Shown: positions 10,781 through 22,729 of the stretch, in pieces | Layout of the letters: every line of letters starts with the position of its first letter | Position numbering within the stretch: position 1 is the first letter of the stretch | NCBI GenBank assembly: GCA_014529385.2 | Contig: CM043953.1 | Span: 76,473,872 to 76,537,871 of the forward strand | DNA: 64,000 bases | Direction: 5' to 3' | Origin: Adiantum capillus-veneris | Lineage: Eukaryota > Streptophyta > Polypodiopsida > Polypodiales > Pteridaceae | The notes under the pieces: generated by a model | Told to the model about the DNA's origin: nothing | What the model saw: only the letters and a program-made list of their open reading frames with translations | The model's database searches: none | Position numbers and translations under genes: made by a program

Positions 10781-12880
10781 TGTGAGGTCCCCACCCCGTC
10801 GTATCAAACAACGGATCTGATGGTAAACCTGGTGGCCACTAGATCTATAGAGGAAGCAAACAAAATGGTTCAGGGTTCAACTAGCGGACGATCTCTCATC
10901 ACAAAGTGAGTCAAGTTCGAGCCTACTAACAACGAGATATAGCTCCACCTCGCAGGGGAAGCGTACTTAACTATCTAGCGATACTAAGACCCACCTTCCA
11001 AGAGGAGAGAAACCCCGAGTGCCTTTTTCCCCATGTTTCAGAGGCACGTACTCTCGAGGATTCGCCGCTCTAGGGGCAATAAGTAATACCAATATCGAGT
11101 AAGCACTATGGGGACAGAGAGCTCCCGACCAATCAAGACCACCCATCTCGTAGGCATTGGCAACCCGAGCCAAGCCCCCACTTTCCACCCCCACACTCAC
11201 ACTTCCTCGTGTGACCTAATTACTACCACAAAGGTTGTTCAACATAGATATTCCTTGTTTAATTCCGAATCACATGGTTCGTTAAAACAGTCCTTCAACT
11301 AGTATTGCAAACAACACCAAGACAGAATTCTAGTAAAAATTCTACTCAAACTTATTCATAAAAGTTCCACTGTTCTGGAGGTACAACATCCCCCCTCCAG
11401 CGAGAGTTCACTCCTCCCGTTGTCGCCTAGCTGCCCATACAACTAGGTATGTCCACCGCATAGAAAGCACGTCATGGACACTCCCACCGCATAGAAAGCA
11501 AGACATGGGTTCCCACCGCATAGAAAGCAAGTCGTGGGTATCCACCGCATAGAAAGCAAGCCGTGGATTCAAGAGCCCTTAACGAGGAACTCAGCCCCCT
11601 ATGATCAGTAGGGGGGTCAGGACTGATTCAACATTGGAAATAAAATGAACATGCCGAGCTAAATTTTTCCTAGCAGACATTCTTTCCTCTTGCAAACAAC
11701 ATACCCTTCAAACATTACCTTCCTACTTTAGAGCTTAATGTACAATGATTTCAATGCAGAGGTTTCCGTTAGATTTCTCCAACATGTTTGGGGATATGAG
11801 CTTTCCTAACTAGCGCATGCAATGTTAATTCAAACAACTTGAATAAAAATATGATCTACCTCTTCCACTTCTTCATCGATGGCCCGTGAGATGGCCGGTA
11901 TTTGTTCCTCCATGGGAGCCTTCCCCTTCCCGTTGACATTGCTCGTTCCTGCCTCGCGATCATGGGAACCACCGAAGCGTGTCCTTTTAACCGGAGCCTT
12001 TTAACCGGAGCCATTTCTCACTACTTTAAATGATTAGCTTGGAGAAAGAGCTAAGGTTCACAAGCATCATAACAGTCCAATGGGTAGATTAGTGACATCA
12101 ATTAATCCCTCCTATATGAGAGTCTAGATTTCTTTCATAAAGCAATCATTAAGGATGGCACATAATCCTATGGGAACCGGCTCTAAGATAATTATTCGGC
12201 TTACATGATCAAGAATAATTAGGATTTCACTATTGAAATTACCAGAGAATTGGATTAAGTATGATTAAACTATTTCCTAGCAATTAGATGATGCAGATTT
12301 ACCCTGTGCATATGTGTGAGGAAAAACCAATTCTTAGAGACTTATTGACGGATTAATTTCTCCTTAATTACATCTTAATGCATAAGAGAAATGAATTCAA
12401 TTAAGCTACAATGTTAATGAGTGATTACAATAGTGATTCTCTTCAATCTGCACAAATACTAGCTTACCGATTAATTACTATGCTATCTAGAGAGAGAAGA
12501 TTCTGATAATTATGCTCTAATCCTTAATCGAGAGTGAAGAATGGCTGATAATTCAGCTATGGAATGATGATTACATAATAGAGTACGAATAAGGAGAATT
12601 TAGAGAGTAGTCATAGAGATTTTCGACTAGGAATAAGCATAATAGACAAGGAATTTAGATGGTAGAGAAAAAGATTTATAGATGGCATTAATTAAACTGT
12701 CGTTATGGTGATTAAGAGCTGGTAATCTTCTGGATTTTCTGATCTAATCGAGCTTCTTGAGATGAAAATTCGACAGCACCTCCCTCCTAGCTTCTTCTTC
12801 AATAGGTGTGTGATTCGGCAGCACCTCCCCAATGTATGTGGGTGTGTGTGTGTATGCACTGTGTGTGTGTGTGTGATCAT

Positions 12881-12934
<54 letters not shown>

Positions 12935-13593
12935 GTCTTTAAATAGGCTTCTACAGGCTGAAAATCGATCTGGGTTGCTAAATGCATATGGGAGCTTCTC
13001 CAGTTAAGCATGGCAAGTCCAGTTCTCTGCCCACCAAGTGTCAGGTTGGCTTGGTTAACTGGTTCTGAGACTGAGTTGCAGGCTTGGCAGCTTTCCCAAG
13101 ACTCCCACAAAGAAGAGGGCGCCCCCTAGCTGCTAAAGCTGATCTGGAGTGGCCTGGGACCTGTTCCCACACAGTCCCGGCCCCCGGTGCCTCCCTGGAC
13201 AATTTTTAGGAAATTTGGTTCTAGGCTAAAACGGGTCATACGAATCGGATTTTGATGCCGTAAATTGCCATACGAAGCTCTAACTAAGGCGTACTGGACC
13301 GAGTACCTGCCATATTTAGCAGCCCCCGGGGTTCAAAAATGCATTTTTCTCAAATTTGGGGTACAGGTGCAGATTTTGGAGACGGTCGAGACTGGACGGT
13401 TCGGGTGACCAAAAACTTACTATTTTTAGAAATTTTTCACAAAAATTATTTTAATTCACATTTTGAAGCTTTATAACATTCTAAACATCATGGCACTGAC
13501 AGAATCACGAAAACTGCTAAAACTAGTAACTTATTCCATTGTATTCATTTCGTGGTACAAGGGTGCTCTTGTGATCGGGTCAGAGACCATACA
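10781..13593 (-). repeat. 5' LTR of the chromovirus
   Basis: A 2813-bp partner of 2885-5665 with the same internal landmarks: four 29-30 bp repeats at about 11454-11568, a (TG)n tract at 12842-12932 and a TATTTAAAG box on the minus strand near 12943. Outside 11640-12010 the two LTRs look nearly identical by eye, pointing to a fairly young insertion. Confidence 0.95.
12842..12932. repeat. (TG)n microsatellite in the right LTR
   Basis: Same interrupted TG tract as in the left LTR but longer. Confidence 0.95.
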
Positions 13594-14964
13594 CAGCCAA
13601 AGTACAAAGCAAGGCTTGTTGCCAAGGGCTTTAAGCAAGAAGAAGGCATTGACTCTGATGAAGTCTTCTCTCCGGTGGTCAAGATGACTACATTGAGATG
13701 CTTTCTTGCATTGGTTGCCATATTAGATTTGGTGTTGCACCAAATGGATGTCAAGACAGCGTTCTTGCATGGTGATTTAGATGTGGAAATTTACATGCAG
13801 CAGCCATAAGTGTTTGTTGAGAAAGGCAAGGAAGATTGGGTATGCCAGTTGTTAAAGAGTCTTTATGGCTTAAAACAATCACCGAGGGCATGGTACCATA
13901 AATTCCACAAGTTTATGCTTTCTCAAGGCTACAAACGTAGTGAGTTCGATCACTGTCTATATACAAAGAAGGCTAAGGATGGTAGTTGGTTGATCCTTAT
14001 TTTGTATGTGGATGACATGTTGATTGCTGGCAAGCACTTGGAAGAAATTTCAGCTTTGAAGTCAAAGATGGCAAAATCGTTTGACATGAAAGACATGGGT
14101 GAGGCAAGTCATATACTTGGTATGCGCATTGAGAGAGACAGATCAAAGAAGTTGATTTGGTTATCTCAAACAGAGTATATTGACAAGGTTTTGCAACGTT
14201 TCAATATGGAGAAGAGAAAGGCACTGAGTGTTCCATTGCCACCATATGTGAAACTTAGCAAACAAGATTGTCCCGTTTCTGAGGAAGAACAGGCTGAAAT
14301 GGATAAGATTCCATATGCGTCTGCAGTGGGTAGTTTGATGTATGCAATGATTGCTACTCGCCCAGACATTGCATTTGCAGTGGGAGTAGTAAGTCGATAC
14401 ATGTCAAACCCAGGAAAGAAACATTGGGAGGCAGTGAAAGGAATATTGAGATACCTGAAAGCTACAAAGAGTATGCGTATATGCTATGGGAGTCAGGAGC
14501 TAAGTGTCAAGGGTTTTACAGACTCAGATTATGCAGGTGACTTAGACAACCGAAGGTCTACGTCAGGGTATGTCTTTACATTGGCCGGTGGAGCAGTATC
14601 ATGGCGTTCTAGATTACAAGATTGTGTTACTCAGTCTACTATAGAGGCTGAATATGTTGCAGCATCAGAGGCATGCAAAGAATCAATTTGGCTTAATCGA
14701 CTAGTAACAGATTTGGGAATCAAAGAAGAGATGCCTATGTTATATTGTGATAGTCAAAGTGCTATACAATTGGCTCGCAATCCAGTTTATCACTCAAAGA
14801 CAAAGCATGTGGATGTGAAGTATCATTTCATCACGGAAATGCTCGAGGATAAGCAACTTTAGCTTGTCAAAGTTCACACCACATAAAATCCTGCTGATCT
14901 ACTTACAAAAGGACTTCCCTCAGAGAGCTTTGCGAATTTTTGCAAGCAGTTAGGTGTAGGGTAG
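13594..14964 (+). pseudogene. Ty1/copia pol, 3' part (reverse transcriptase and RNase H)
   Basis: Continues the copia frame from 2884. Reverse transcriptase motifs are '[16 protein letters not shown]', '[18 protein letters not shown]', '[12 protein letters not shown]', 'CQLLKSLYGLKQSPRAWY' and the catalytic YVDD in 'LILYVDDMLIAG'. RNase H follows: 'GFTDSDYAGDLDNRRSTSGY', 'STIEAEYVAASEACKE', 'CDSQSAIQLARNPVYHSK', 'TKHVDVKYHFI'. In-frame stops lie at 13807-13809 (before 'VFVEKGKED'), after 'EDKQL' at 14860-14862 and again about 20 bp later; each fits one substitution. The natural end is the TAG at 14962-14964, after 'FCKQLGVG'. Frame and order show that the chromovirus inserted into this gene. 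Confidence 0.95.
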
Positions 14965-15042
14965 TACATCACTTCTCTACATCTCTTGTATATTAGCTTG
15001 TATAGTAGCTTCTCTCACACTTAAAGTACCACATTGGACTTT

Positions 15043-15052
15043 AAGTGGGAGG
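15043..15052 (+). promoter_or_regulatory. Copia polypurine tract
   Basis: AAGTGGGAGG lies immediately before the copia 3' LTR start (TGTTGGGG at 15054). Confidence 0.8.
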
Positions 15053-15053
15053 T

Positions 15054-15289
15054 TGTTGGGGTATAAAGCCCAATGTGGTCGCCCAGGTAAGTGGGCGGGC
15101 CGCCAGGTATGTACACATATTCTTTTGTAAAAACCTAATAAGAACTCACTATGCTCTACACATTACAGTAGAGCGAGTTCACCATATCGTCGTGCTCTTC
15201 TTCTCGCACTCTCTCTCGCGTCGCACTTCCGCTCGTACTCCTTCAACAGCTATACTCATCGGCGGCGAAGATCTTCGCATGTACTTTGA
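15054..15289 (+). repeat. Copia 3' LTR (short, 3' end truncated or unclear)
   Basis: It starts TGTTGGGGTATAAAGCCC directly after the PPT and contains a TATAAAG box at about 15061. Minus-strand gypsy integrase coding begins at about 15290, so the LTR is at most 236 bp here and no clean CA end or target duplication could be fixed. Confidence 0.7.
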
Positions 15290-15983
15290 GTAGCAAGGGA
15301 CTTTTAGGTCTTCCCTCAATGATCTCAAAAGGTGCCTTTTCCGTAGAAGTATGTACAGTGTCATTGTAAGCATACTCCACAAGTGGTAACTACTTTTTCC
15401 ATTGTGAGCGTTGATCTACTTCTGTAACATAAGTCTTTAGTAGATCGAGTATCATAAGATTGGATATCTCACTTCGGCCATCCGTTTGTGGGTGATTGGC
15501 CGAAGAGAAGTTCAATCTTGTTCCTAGATTTTCAAAGAGACCTATCCAGAAATTACTCGTCATTCTAGGATCTCTATCTGACACAATGGATGTGGGTAAT
15601 CCATGGTGTTTGAAAAACTGTGATATGAAGAGAGTTGCCATTTGGTGTGCCTTAATAGTCTTTTTGATAGGAATAAAATGTGCTTGCTTGCTAAACATGT
15701 CGACTATTTTCCATATTCCCGTATTCCCATGGATAGACTTGGATAATCCAAAGATGAAATCCATGGATATACTCTCCCATGGTGAATTTGGGATAGGCAA
15801 TGACTGGAGTAATCCAGGTTCCTTCCCCCAATCATATTTGGTCTTTTGGCATACTACACATTTTGAAACATACTCTTGTATGTCCACTTTCATGGTAGGC
15901 CAATAGAAATATGTCTCTACTCCTCGAAGAGTAGGTTGAATACCTCTATGCCCCGCATAGGGAGGAGCATGGAATTCATACAT
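15290..15983 (-). pseudogene. Gypsy 2 integrase
   Basis: The zinc-binding part ('GHRGIQPTLRGVETYFYWP', 'CVVCQKTKYDWGK') is followed by the core: 'SISMDFIFGLSKS' (first Asp), 'SIVSDRDPRMTSNFW' (second Asp) and 'HPQTDGRSEISN' (Glu). An in-frame stop after 'QRSQWKK' near 15389 is followed by 'LPLVEYAYNDTVHTSTEKAP', so coding extends to the truncation at about 15290. The usual C-terminal domain is absent. Confidence 0.9.
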
Positions 15984-16031
15984 AACTTTCTCACGAAGGG
16001 AATGGGTAACACATAACCTAAGATAACCATC

Positions 16032-16776
16032 CTACAAGGTGAATGGTTCCTCTTTCTTCCCCAAAGAAAGGGCTGGCATTATATCTCTAAAGTCAGGGTC
16101 ATTAGCATACTCGTCTATCATAGAAGATAGGTCATTGTGAGTAGCTATAGACATTGCATTAACTTTTGGTCGTCGTGAAAGTGCATCAGCCACTTGATTG
16201 TGCTTATAAATCAATGTGAGCAATATGAATATTAAATTGCAAAAGAAAATTTTCCCACCTCATTTGTTTGTCGGAGAGCTTGGATTGCATCATGAAATAC
16301 TTGAGACTTTGGTGGTCGGTTCACATAATAAATGGAGTCGCCAATAGGTAGTGCTTCCATGTGTCTAGGACATGTAGAACAACTAAAATCTCTTTCTCAT
16401 GAATGCCCAAGGCTCATTCATCAGTATTGATTTGTCAGCTCTCATATGCTATGTCATGCCCTTCTTGAAGCAAAACTCCTCCAAGGCAATCACCACAAGC
16501 ATCACATTGGACCTCAAATGACTTTGAGAGATGGGGAAGCATGAGGATTGGTTGAGATGTAAGCTTCTCCTTGAGCTTGTCAAAAGCATTTTTCTCCTTA
16601 GAAGTCCATAAATACTTAACGTTCTTCTTAGTTAAGTCATGTAATGGTCCTGCTACTTGGGAGAATTTTTCTATGAAGCGTCTATAGTATGCGCACATAC
16701 CAATAAATCTTCTTAGCTCATGTAGATTCCTTGGGTTAGGCCATGCTTTTATTACCTCTAAGTTTGATAGATCCAT
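16032..16776 (-). pseudogene. Gypsy 2 RNase H and linker
   Basis: Two open pieces of one gene. One (16776-16435) covers the end of RT and the start of RNase H ('LHELRRFIGMCAYYRRFIEK', 'FEVQCDACGDCLGGVLL', where the usual T/D-A-S is altered to D-A-C). The other (16223-16032) starts in the conserved RNase H end 'HNQVADALSRRP'. The stretch 16435-16224 between them still reads RNase H with frame breaks. Non-functional. Confidence 0.85.
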
Positions 16777-17568
16777 ACGGATACCATCTTGAGAGATAAT
16801 ATGACCTAAGTATTGAATCTCTTGAAGGAAAATTCACTTTTCTTTTGGTTTGAGAGAGAGTTTATTTTCCCTCAATGCTTATGTTCCTCCAAAGACTTGG
16901 AGTAGATGATGATATCATCAAAGAACACGCCAGTGAATTTGCGGTACGGTCTAAATTTTCTCCATTAGACGATTGAATGTAGCCGGTGCATTAGTCAAAC
17001 CAAAAGGCGTGACTAGATATTCATAAAGACCAAACGTTATGCAAAACGCCGTCTTTAAGATATCTTCATCTCCTATCCTTATTTGATGATATCCATTCTT
17101 AAGGTCAATTCTACTGAAGTAGGTATATCCTTGTAGCTTATCAAATAGATCTTCTACCCGAGGCATATGAAATCTGTTTTTGATAGTGATATGGTTTAAT
17201 GCTCGATAGTCCACACACATGCGGTATGTACCATCTTTCTCTTGCACTAAAAGGACTGGAGAACAAAAGGGAGAGGAACTAGGCTTCACCATCCCTTTGT
17301 CTAGCAATTCCTGTACTTGCCTCATCATCTCATCTTGTTGAGCTTGTGAGACTCGATAAGGAGGCTTGTTCGGTGGTGAGCTTCCAAGAAGGAGCTCAAT
17401 GCGATGGTCATCATCCCCTCGTTTTGGAGGTAAGTCCTTGGGGATATCATCAATGAACACATCTTGGAATCCTTTTAGAAAATTAGACAAGTCTAACTCT
17501 TCTTGATTCCTACCATTTACATTTGATGAAACATTAGGATCATTTGGAGACTCTTTGAAAAAAATCAT
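16777..17568 (-). pseudogene. Gypsy 2 reverse transcriptase
   Basis: RT motifs in order: 'MVKPSSSPFCSPVLLVQEKD', 'MCVDYRALNHITIKNRFHMP', 'FSRIDLKNGYHQIRI', '[16 protein letters not shown]'. After a frame break near 16950 comes 'FTGVFFDDIIIYSKSLEEH' with the FFDD catalytic core. A TGA follows 'EEHKH', and the thumb region is out of frame. Confidence 0.9.
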
Positions 17569-17963
17569 ATACGTAGAAGCTGACCTCTTGATTTATCAAA
17601 AGTAGGAGAATTTACAAGTAGAATAGTGCAACCACGCTCACTAGCATCTACATACATATTCTTTCCTCTGTAAGTGAAGTAAATTCTCCTTTCAGGGAAC
17701 TTCATATTGGCAACCATGTGATCAAACCATGGTGCCCCTAGGATAACATCCTCATGTTGGAGAGGAGAGATGAAGAAGTCTTCTTTGTCGACATAGCTTT
17801 GGACATGAAGCCTCAACTTCCCAATCAAGGGAGTAATAGAGGCTTGCTGTCCCTTGAAAGCTGCGTCAGCCGTTACCATATCTCCCATCTCGAAAGCTTG
17901 AATGCCCAACTTGGTGGCCAACTCCGTTGATATGAAATTGTGAGTAGAGCCAGGGTCAAACAA
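17565..17963 (-). pseudogene. Gypsy 2 aspartic protease
   Basis: The frame opens with the retropepsin active site 'FDPGSTHNFIST' (D-P-G in place of the usual D-S/T-G) and continues with 'VILGAPWFDHM', the conserved second half of the fold. It matures the polyprotein by cleavage. Gag lies upstream in another phase and RT follows with a 4-bp overlap. Confidence 0.85.
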
Positions 17964-17973
17964 GATGAATGCA

Positions 17974-19190
17974 TCATGCTCTCTTACCTTTCCCCAAGCA
18001 TAGGAGAGTGATGAGCATCCTCTTTTGGAGCTTCAATGGTGGAAGCCCTAGGAGTCTCATTGCGAGTATTCTTCTTGGAGCAAGAACGATAGCCGTGTCC
18101 TTGCTCCCCACACTTGAAACACTTATGGTCCTTGCGAAAAGCTTAAAGATCTTCAGGAGAGAGTTTGTTTTCACCTTTGTAAACTCCCTTCTCCTTGGAC
18201 CGATTGTTGTTGTTTTTGTTGTTGGAAGTGCCTTGGGGAGAATTTTGAGCATTGGTCTTCCCCTTTGCATCATTTTTGCCTTTGTTGTCCATGGGTTTGA
18301 CATTACGTCCAGCCCCTTGATGGAAATTGATACATGAAGCAACCATGGTGTGATGGATTACTTCACTAATAGTACCAGGCCATTGAGAGTTGATGTATTT
18401 GGCTATCTCTTCAGGTAATACTGCACAGAATTGCTGTCTTTGCTCGGCAAAGTCTATCTTTTGAAAATTAGTAGCCTTGAGATGTAAATCCCCAAACTTG
18501 TCTACATATTTGTGGATAGACTCATGAGAGAGAAGCTTCAAGCTGTGCCATTGAATAAGAACTTTGTCCTTTGCATCGCTTGCAAGAAATTGCTTCATGA
18601 TGGAAACTCGTAGAGTTTTCCATGTCTTTCGGGCTTCCTCGTTGCCACGAAGTCTTGATTTGCGATGTCCTCCCCTCTTGTATTATCTAGGAGAATATCC
18701 ATAGCTTTTATCGAAAGAGGAGGAAGGTGAAGATGAAGGAGAAGAGTGTGACCTCTTCCTAGCCCTTTTCTTCCTTTGTTTCCTCTCTTCTCTTTCGGAA
18801 TGACGAGGAGACGCACTGTGTGTTGATCTTTTCCTCTTGGGCGGAGTAGGCGGTCGTCGAGACCACTGTCTTCGTGGAGCCACATCTTCAGAGGAACTTA
18901 AATTTTCATTGCTTTCTTGCTCTTCCCATACTTCTCGTATGGGAAGAGTCTTCTTTTGGGGGTCTCTTCAAGAGGCCTCATAAGCTCTCTCTCTCCTCTT
19001 GGAGAGGAAGGGAAATTCCATAAGCACGAATTTGCTGAGTAACTTCGGCTTGCAAAACAGAGTTTCCCAAAGCTTGCTGCAACCTAGTGACAAGATAATT
19101 CACAAACATGGGAGCATCGTCATTAGTACCTTCATGTGCAAAATCAAAGCTATCAATGTTCATTCTACTCTCTTGATTATTGTCAGCCAT
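17974..19190 (-). pseudogene. Gypsy 2 gag
   Basis: It starts with ATG at 19190 ('MADNNQESRMNIDSFDFAHE', then 'VNYLVTRLQQALGN'). A Ser/Arg/Lys-rich middle follows ('RRPPTPPKRKRSTHSASPRH'), then the gag core ('LIQWHSLKLLSHESIHKYVD') and a CCHC knuckle 'CFKCGEQGHGYRSC' near 18120-18080. The pieces lie in more than one frame, with stops near 18885, 18670 and 18143. The SR-like middle is common in this type of plant gag. Confidence 0.82.
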
Positions 19191-19585
19191 GTAAACAAAA
19201 TTTATGTATGTACTCAGTGTATGCTTTGGCAGTTCAAAACCTTTGTTGCCACTCCTCTTAGCCTTTGAAAATTGTCTCTTAAGTATCTAGACCCATGGCT
19301 CGAAGTGGTTAATTATAGAGAGTAGAGGAGTAGGTCTAACATAGCAGAGTTGCCGAGGGCTAGCTCCTTTCGGACTTCTTATGGCTCAATAATGGTAAAG
19401 CCGTAGGCAAGTCTAAAAAGACTCCGTTATTAAGTCCAAAGCTCCCGAGTATGCACCATACCCCACATATTGGGCTCAACAAAATCGATAATAGATCTAA
19501 GTTTCTACTTACCCTAATATAATTAATAACATCAACCATTTATAGGCTACTTAAGGACCTCTCTTCTTAAGAAAGAAAAAACAAA

Positions 19586-19603
19586 CCAAATGCTCTGATA
19601 CCA
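19586..19603 (-). promoter_or_regulatory. Gypsy 2 primer-binding site (initiator-Met tRNA)
   Basis: The minus strand reads TGGTATCAGAGCATTTGG one base inside the LTR end (…TTACA). The first 12 bases match the complement of plant initiator-Met tRNA. The 400 bp between it and gag is an untranslated leader with no other feature seen. Confidence 0.92.
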
Positions 19604-19604
19604 A

Positions 19605-20334
19605 TGTAATGAAATTAGCCTTTTAACTTGAGTTGGAGCGGAAAGTGAATAACATATTGAGCCATTCCTTTGTGTGTAGATGTGGCTTGAGAAAGAAAGT
19701 GCTTGGATGGAGAGAGCAACACTAACACATTATTTCATTAAAATGTCATGAGCATACTTGTAAAAGAGAGTGAGAGTTTAGAGAAATTGACACCAATAGA
19801 GGACCAAATTAGTTGGAGCCGGTCCCCCCTCCAATAGGCATTTGTACTATAGATTCTTCCATGATGGAAGACTTGTTGACAATATAATTTTTTGTGTTCC
19901 TTGAGACCTTCTTGATGAGATGAAGATGGTAAGCTTCACTCACCAAGGATTATCATGGTAACAATAATAAACATGATTAGCATGAACTTCAAAAATGCCC
20001 AGCCTCAATTCCAAGACCTCAAACACCATGAAAAGTGAGGAGAGCTGGCAAGGAGTGAGGAAGAAGAGAGAAGTAGAAGTAGCTCTACGAGAAAGCAATA
20101 ACCCCTCGCACATAATCACTCATAGATCTTGTGCATAGCTTAGCATAGTGATAATGGAGATTAGAGAGATTGATAAGCAAGCATAAGCATTCTCTTGTGT
20201 GGATTTGCATCCATAACCAAGAGCTTGTGGTAGTAGGCACTCAACTTCTCAAGCTTGGAGAAGGAGATGGAGTTCTTGCTTCATAAGAGTGTGGGAAGGG
20301 AAGAATGAGAGTGAGAGAGCTCTTGGGATGCTCG

Positions 20335-20402
<68 letters not shown>

Positions 20403-21050
20403 AGATTGACCCCCTTCCCTAGGCTTTCCTTCAAGCTTATTGGGCCATGTAGCCCTCTAGCCAATGAGAGCTTGTCTCCGTTTGGGGCAAGATGTGTAGT
20501 CTCTTGACAAGTGTCCTTATTTCCCTCTTGTGAGGTTAAGCTAGCACCCCCCTTGCTTAAGGAAGCTGCCCCCTTGCCTGCTTGAGTAATGTGCCTCTAC
20601 ACTTGACATGTGGCCCCTTTCCTTTCATAAGAGTATGGGTCCTTGGTGAGGTGCATACTTACTACACACATCCCTCCTTTGTAGGGCTCGCCCCCCTCTT
20701 TGTAGCAAGATATTTGGTCTTGGTAAGCAGGTAGGCCCCCTGCTTAAGCACAACCCTAGCTTAAGCAAGCTGCCCCCTTGCGTGCTTGGACCTTAGTGAC
20801 TAAAGAGTAAAATTTAAAGACTATGTCTTAAGGATTTTAACACTTATCTTTGGAGTCTTTAATGAAGACAACCCTAAGGGCTTTTGCTCCATTGGTTAAC
20901 CTTGCTCTTTGATAGAAATTTTCTCATTTGGATCCCTTTACCATTGGCCCCGTGCTGAAATAGATCTATAAGGACATCTATATCTTAACCCTTGTTCCCT
21001 TTTATTCTCCCCCATTAAGTGATAATTTTAATATGAAAAAATCATTTGGG
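19605..21050 (-). repeat. Gypsy 2 5' LTR (right end approximate)
   Basis: The left end is fixed by the PBS; the plus strand begins TGTAATGAAATTAGCC. The right end lies between about 20990 and 21065, where gypsy copy A coding begins. A plausible CA end is at about 21040, but no partner LTR is in the window to confirm it. Its last 290 bp are homologous to a plus-strand fragment at about 44250-44564. A perfect (GA)n run lies at 20337-20400. Confidence 0.7.
20337..20400. repeat. (GA)n microsatellite
   Basis: About 32 uninterrupted GA units inside the gypsy 2 LTR. Confidence 0.97.
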
Positions 21051-21064
21051 TTGGTTAGATATTA

Positions 21065-22690
21065 GATTTTATGACAACTGAGCTAAGAATTTTATTTGTA
21101 TACTCAGCTTGTCCATTTGCTTATGGGTGATAGGGAGCCGATTTATTATGGATGACCATAAATTCATTAAGCAAATACTCAATCACCTCATCAAGAAAAT
21201 GAGTTCCCCTATTAGTGACAATTTCTATTGAAATTCCATATCTTGTGAACACATTCTCATACAAGATTGCAGCTGTGGTTCTGGCATCATTCTTTTGGGT
21301 TGCTTTAGCTTCTGACCACTTGGTCAAATAGTCCGTAGCTACAATGAAATATTGAGCTTGGTTTCTACAAGCAGATGGTTGTATTGGCCCAACAAAGTCT
21401 ATACCCCATTTTGTAAAAGCTCTAGCCCCCATCATTGGTCTTAAAGGCATGCTATCTACACGGGTTGGCACTTTTTGCTCGTTGGCATGCATCACACCTT
21501 TGAACATATTCCTTGGCATCTGCAAAAAGTGTTGGCCACCATATGCCTACCATTAAGATTGCTCTTGTAGTGGTTTCACTAGAAAAGTGACCCCAGCTAT
21601 AATAGCATGTGCTTGTTTTATAATAGGAATATATTCATCTTTAGTTGCACAAAGATGCAAATGTTGATCCTTTCCTCTTCAATATAATTGGTTTCCAATA
21701 AGAGCATAGTCTCTTGCTTGAGTTTCAATTGCTCTTTGGTGGTGTTTACTGATATCCTCAGGAAATGTTTGACTTGATAAGTAAATAACTAGAAAGTTAC
21801 TCCACTTAGGAACAAGTGATATTCGAAACAATGTCACATGAGTTATGAGTGCTTGTTTCTGGCATTAAGGAAATTTTTTTACAAATGAGTGAATATCACT
21901 CCTCATAGTTGGCCAAAATACTCAAGTCTCATGATCTGTTGCATAGTTTGGTCTTCCGCAAAGTGAAGTCCCACTATGGTAATATGTGCTTGACTTAGGT
22001 ATTGGGTTTCCTCCTCGGGATTAATACACAAAAGCAATATTCCATCTTGATTTGTTTTGTATAGCCTTCCAACTAGTAATTGATACATAGCCGATTTCTC
22101 AATTAATTTGATTGTGATAGGAAGTGGTAATTGCGAATCGACTTGACCTATGGTCATCAAGGATACCACGAGGTTAAAATTGTATAGAGAGGGGTATGGA
22201 TTAGGAGATTCTTGAGTCATCCGAGTAAGTATCAAGCAGATGTGAATAAGTTAGCTTCATTGTATACACTCTCTATCAATGAATTTCCCACTATCCCCCT
22301 CTATCTCGTGATATACCTCACTCCCCTTGTCTCGATTGTTCTCTATTGAGATAATGATAAAAAAGCATAGTGTTATTATGTTTACAAGTAGAGTTATGGT
22401 TTTTTCTTTTGGTTGATTTTGTAGATTCTATCTTTGCATTAACGTCTAAAGCAGAAGATGGACAAGAACAGTGATGTTGGTGCATACGTTGAATTTATTT
22501 ACAATGGAGAAGTTATTAGCGTTGGAAAAATAGACAAGACTTCAGGCTCTTTGGTCAGTGGTGCCATTTTTCACAACTACAGTGAAATCAAATTCCAAAA
22601 GAATGATGAACCATCTCACTATTCTTTCTGTGTTTCATGGCTTGTTGACCAAGTACAATAAGTCTTGATGGTCCACAAAGAACACAAATT
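21065..22690 (-). pseudogene. Gypsy family 3 copy A (integrase and RNase H fragments)
   Basis: Minus-strand order is RNase H tail (22690-22440; 'NKFVFFVDH', 'RIVRWFIILLEFDFTVVV'), zinc-binding region (22235-21903; 'MYQLLVGRLYKTNQDGILLL', 'AHITIVGLHFAEDQTMQ') and integrase core (21525-21070; 'WGIDFVGPIQP', 'ATDYLTKWSEAKATQKNDA', 'IVTNRGTHF' in which the second catalytic Asp appears as Asn, then 'SAPYHP'). It ends near 21065 at the gypsy 2 LTR and at 22690-22730 against copy B. Many stops and frame breaks are present. Confidence 0.88.
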
Positions 22691-22729
22691 TGTTGGCTAA
22701 TAGTTAATGTCTATACTTTTTATTTGTTG

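Larger units (their letters stand above)
2885..13593 (-). mobile_element. Complete Ty3/gypsy chromovirus nested inside the copia element
   Basis: Both ends show LTR structure. Direct repeats at 2885-5665 and 10781-13593 start TGTGAGG and end CTTACA/CATACA on the plus strand. A 5-bp target duplication flanks them, caacc (2880-2884) against cagcc (13594-13598), one base changed. The copia reading frame continues across the insertion, Ser-Gln-Pro then Lys-Tyr-Lys-Ala-Arg-Leu. On the minus strand the order is 5' LTR, PBS, extra ORF, gag-protease, RT-RNase H, integrase, chromodomain, PPT, 3' LTR, which is the plant chromovirus order. Total length is about 10.7 kb. Two stops in pol and a gag-to-pol frame change mean this copy is not autonomous as read. 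Confidence 0.96.
15290..21050 (-). mobile_element. Second Ty3/gypsy element, 3' truncated
   Basis: On the minus strand the order is LTR (21050-19605), PBS, gag, protease, RT, RNase H, integrase. Coding stops inside the integrase tail ('APFEIIEGRPKSPL') at the copia LTR boundary, so the 3' LTR is missing. Frames are broken by several stops and shifts. The RT and integrase belong to a different lineage from the chromovirus at 2885-13593, and no chromodomain is left to inspect. Confidence 0.88.

Noticed and set aside
17969-18342. Plus-strand 122-codon ORF
   Set aside because: Antisense of the gypsy 2 gag zinc-knuckle region.
22458-22661. Plus-strand 67-codon ORF starting MDKNSDVGAY
   Set aside because: It is antisense to the RNase H tail of gypsy copy A; the minus strand reads a conserved retroelement domain here and a similar stretch recurs at 24540-24680.
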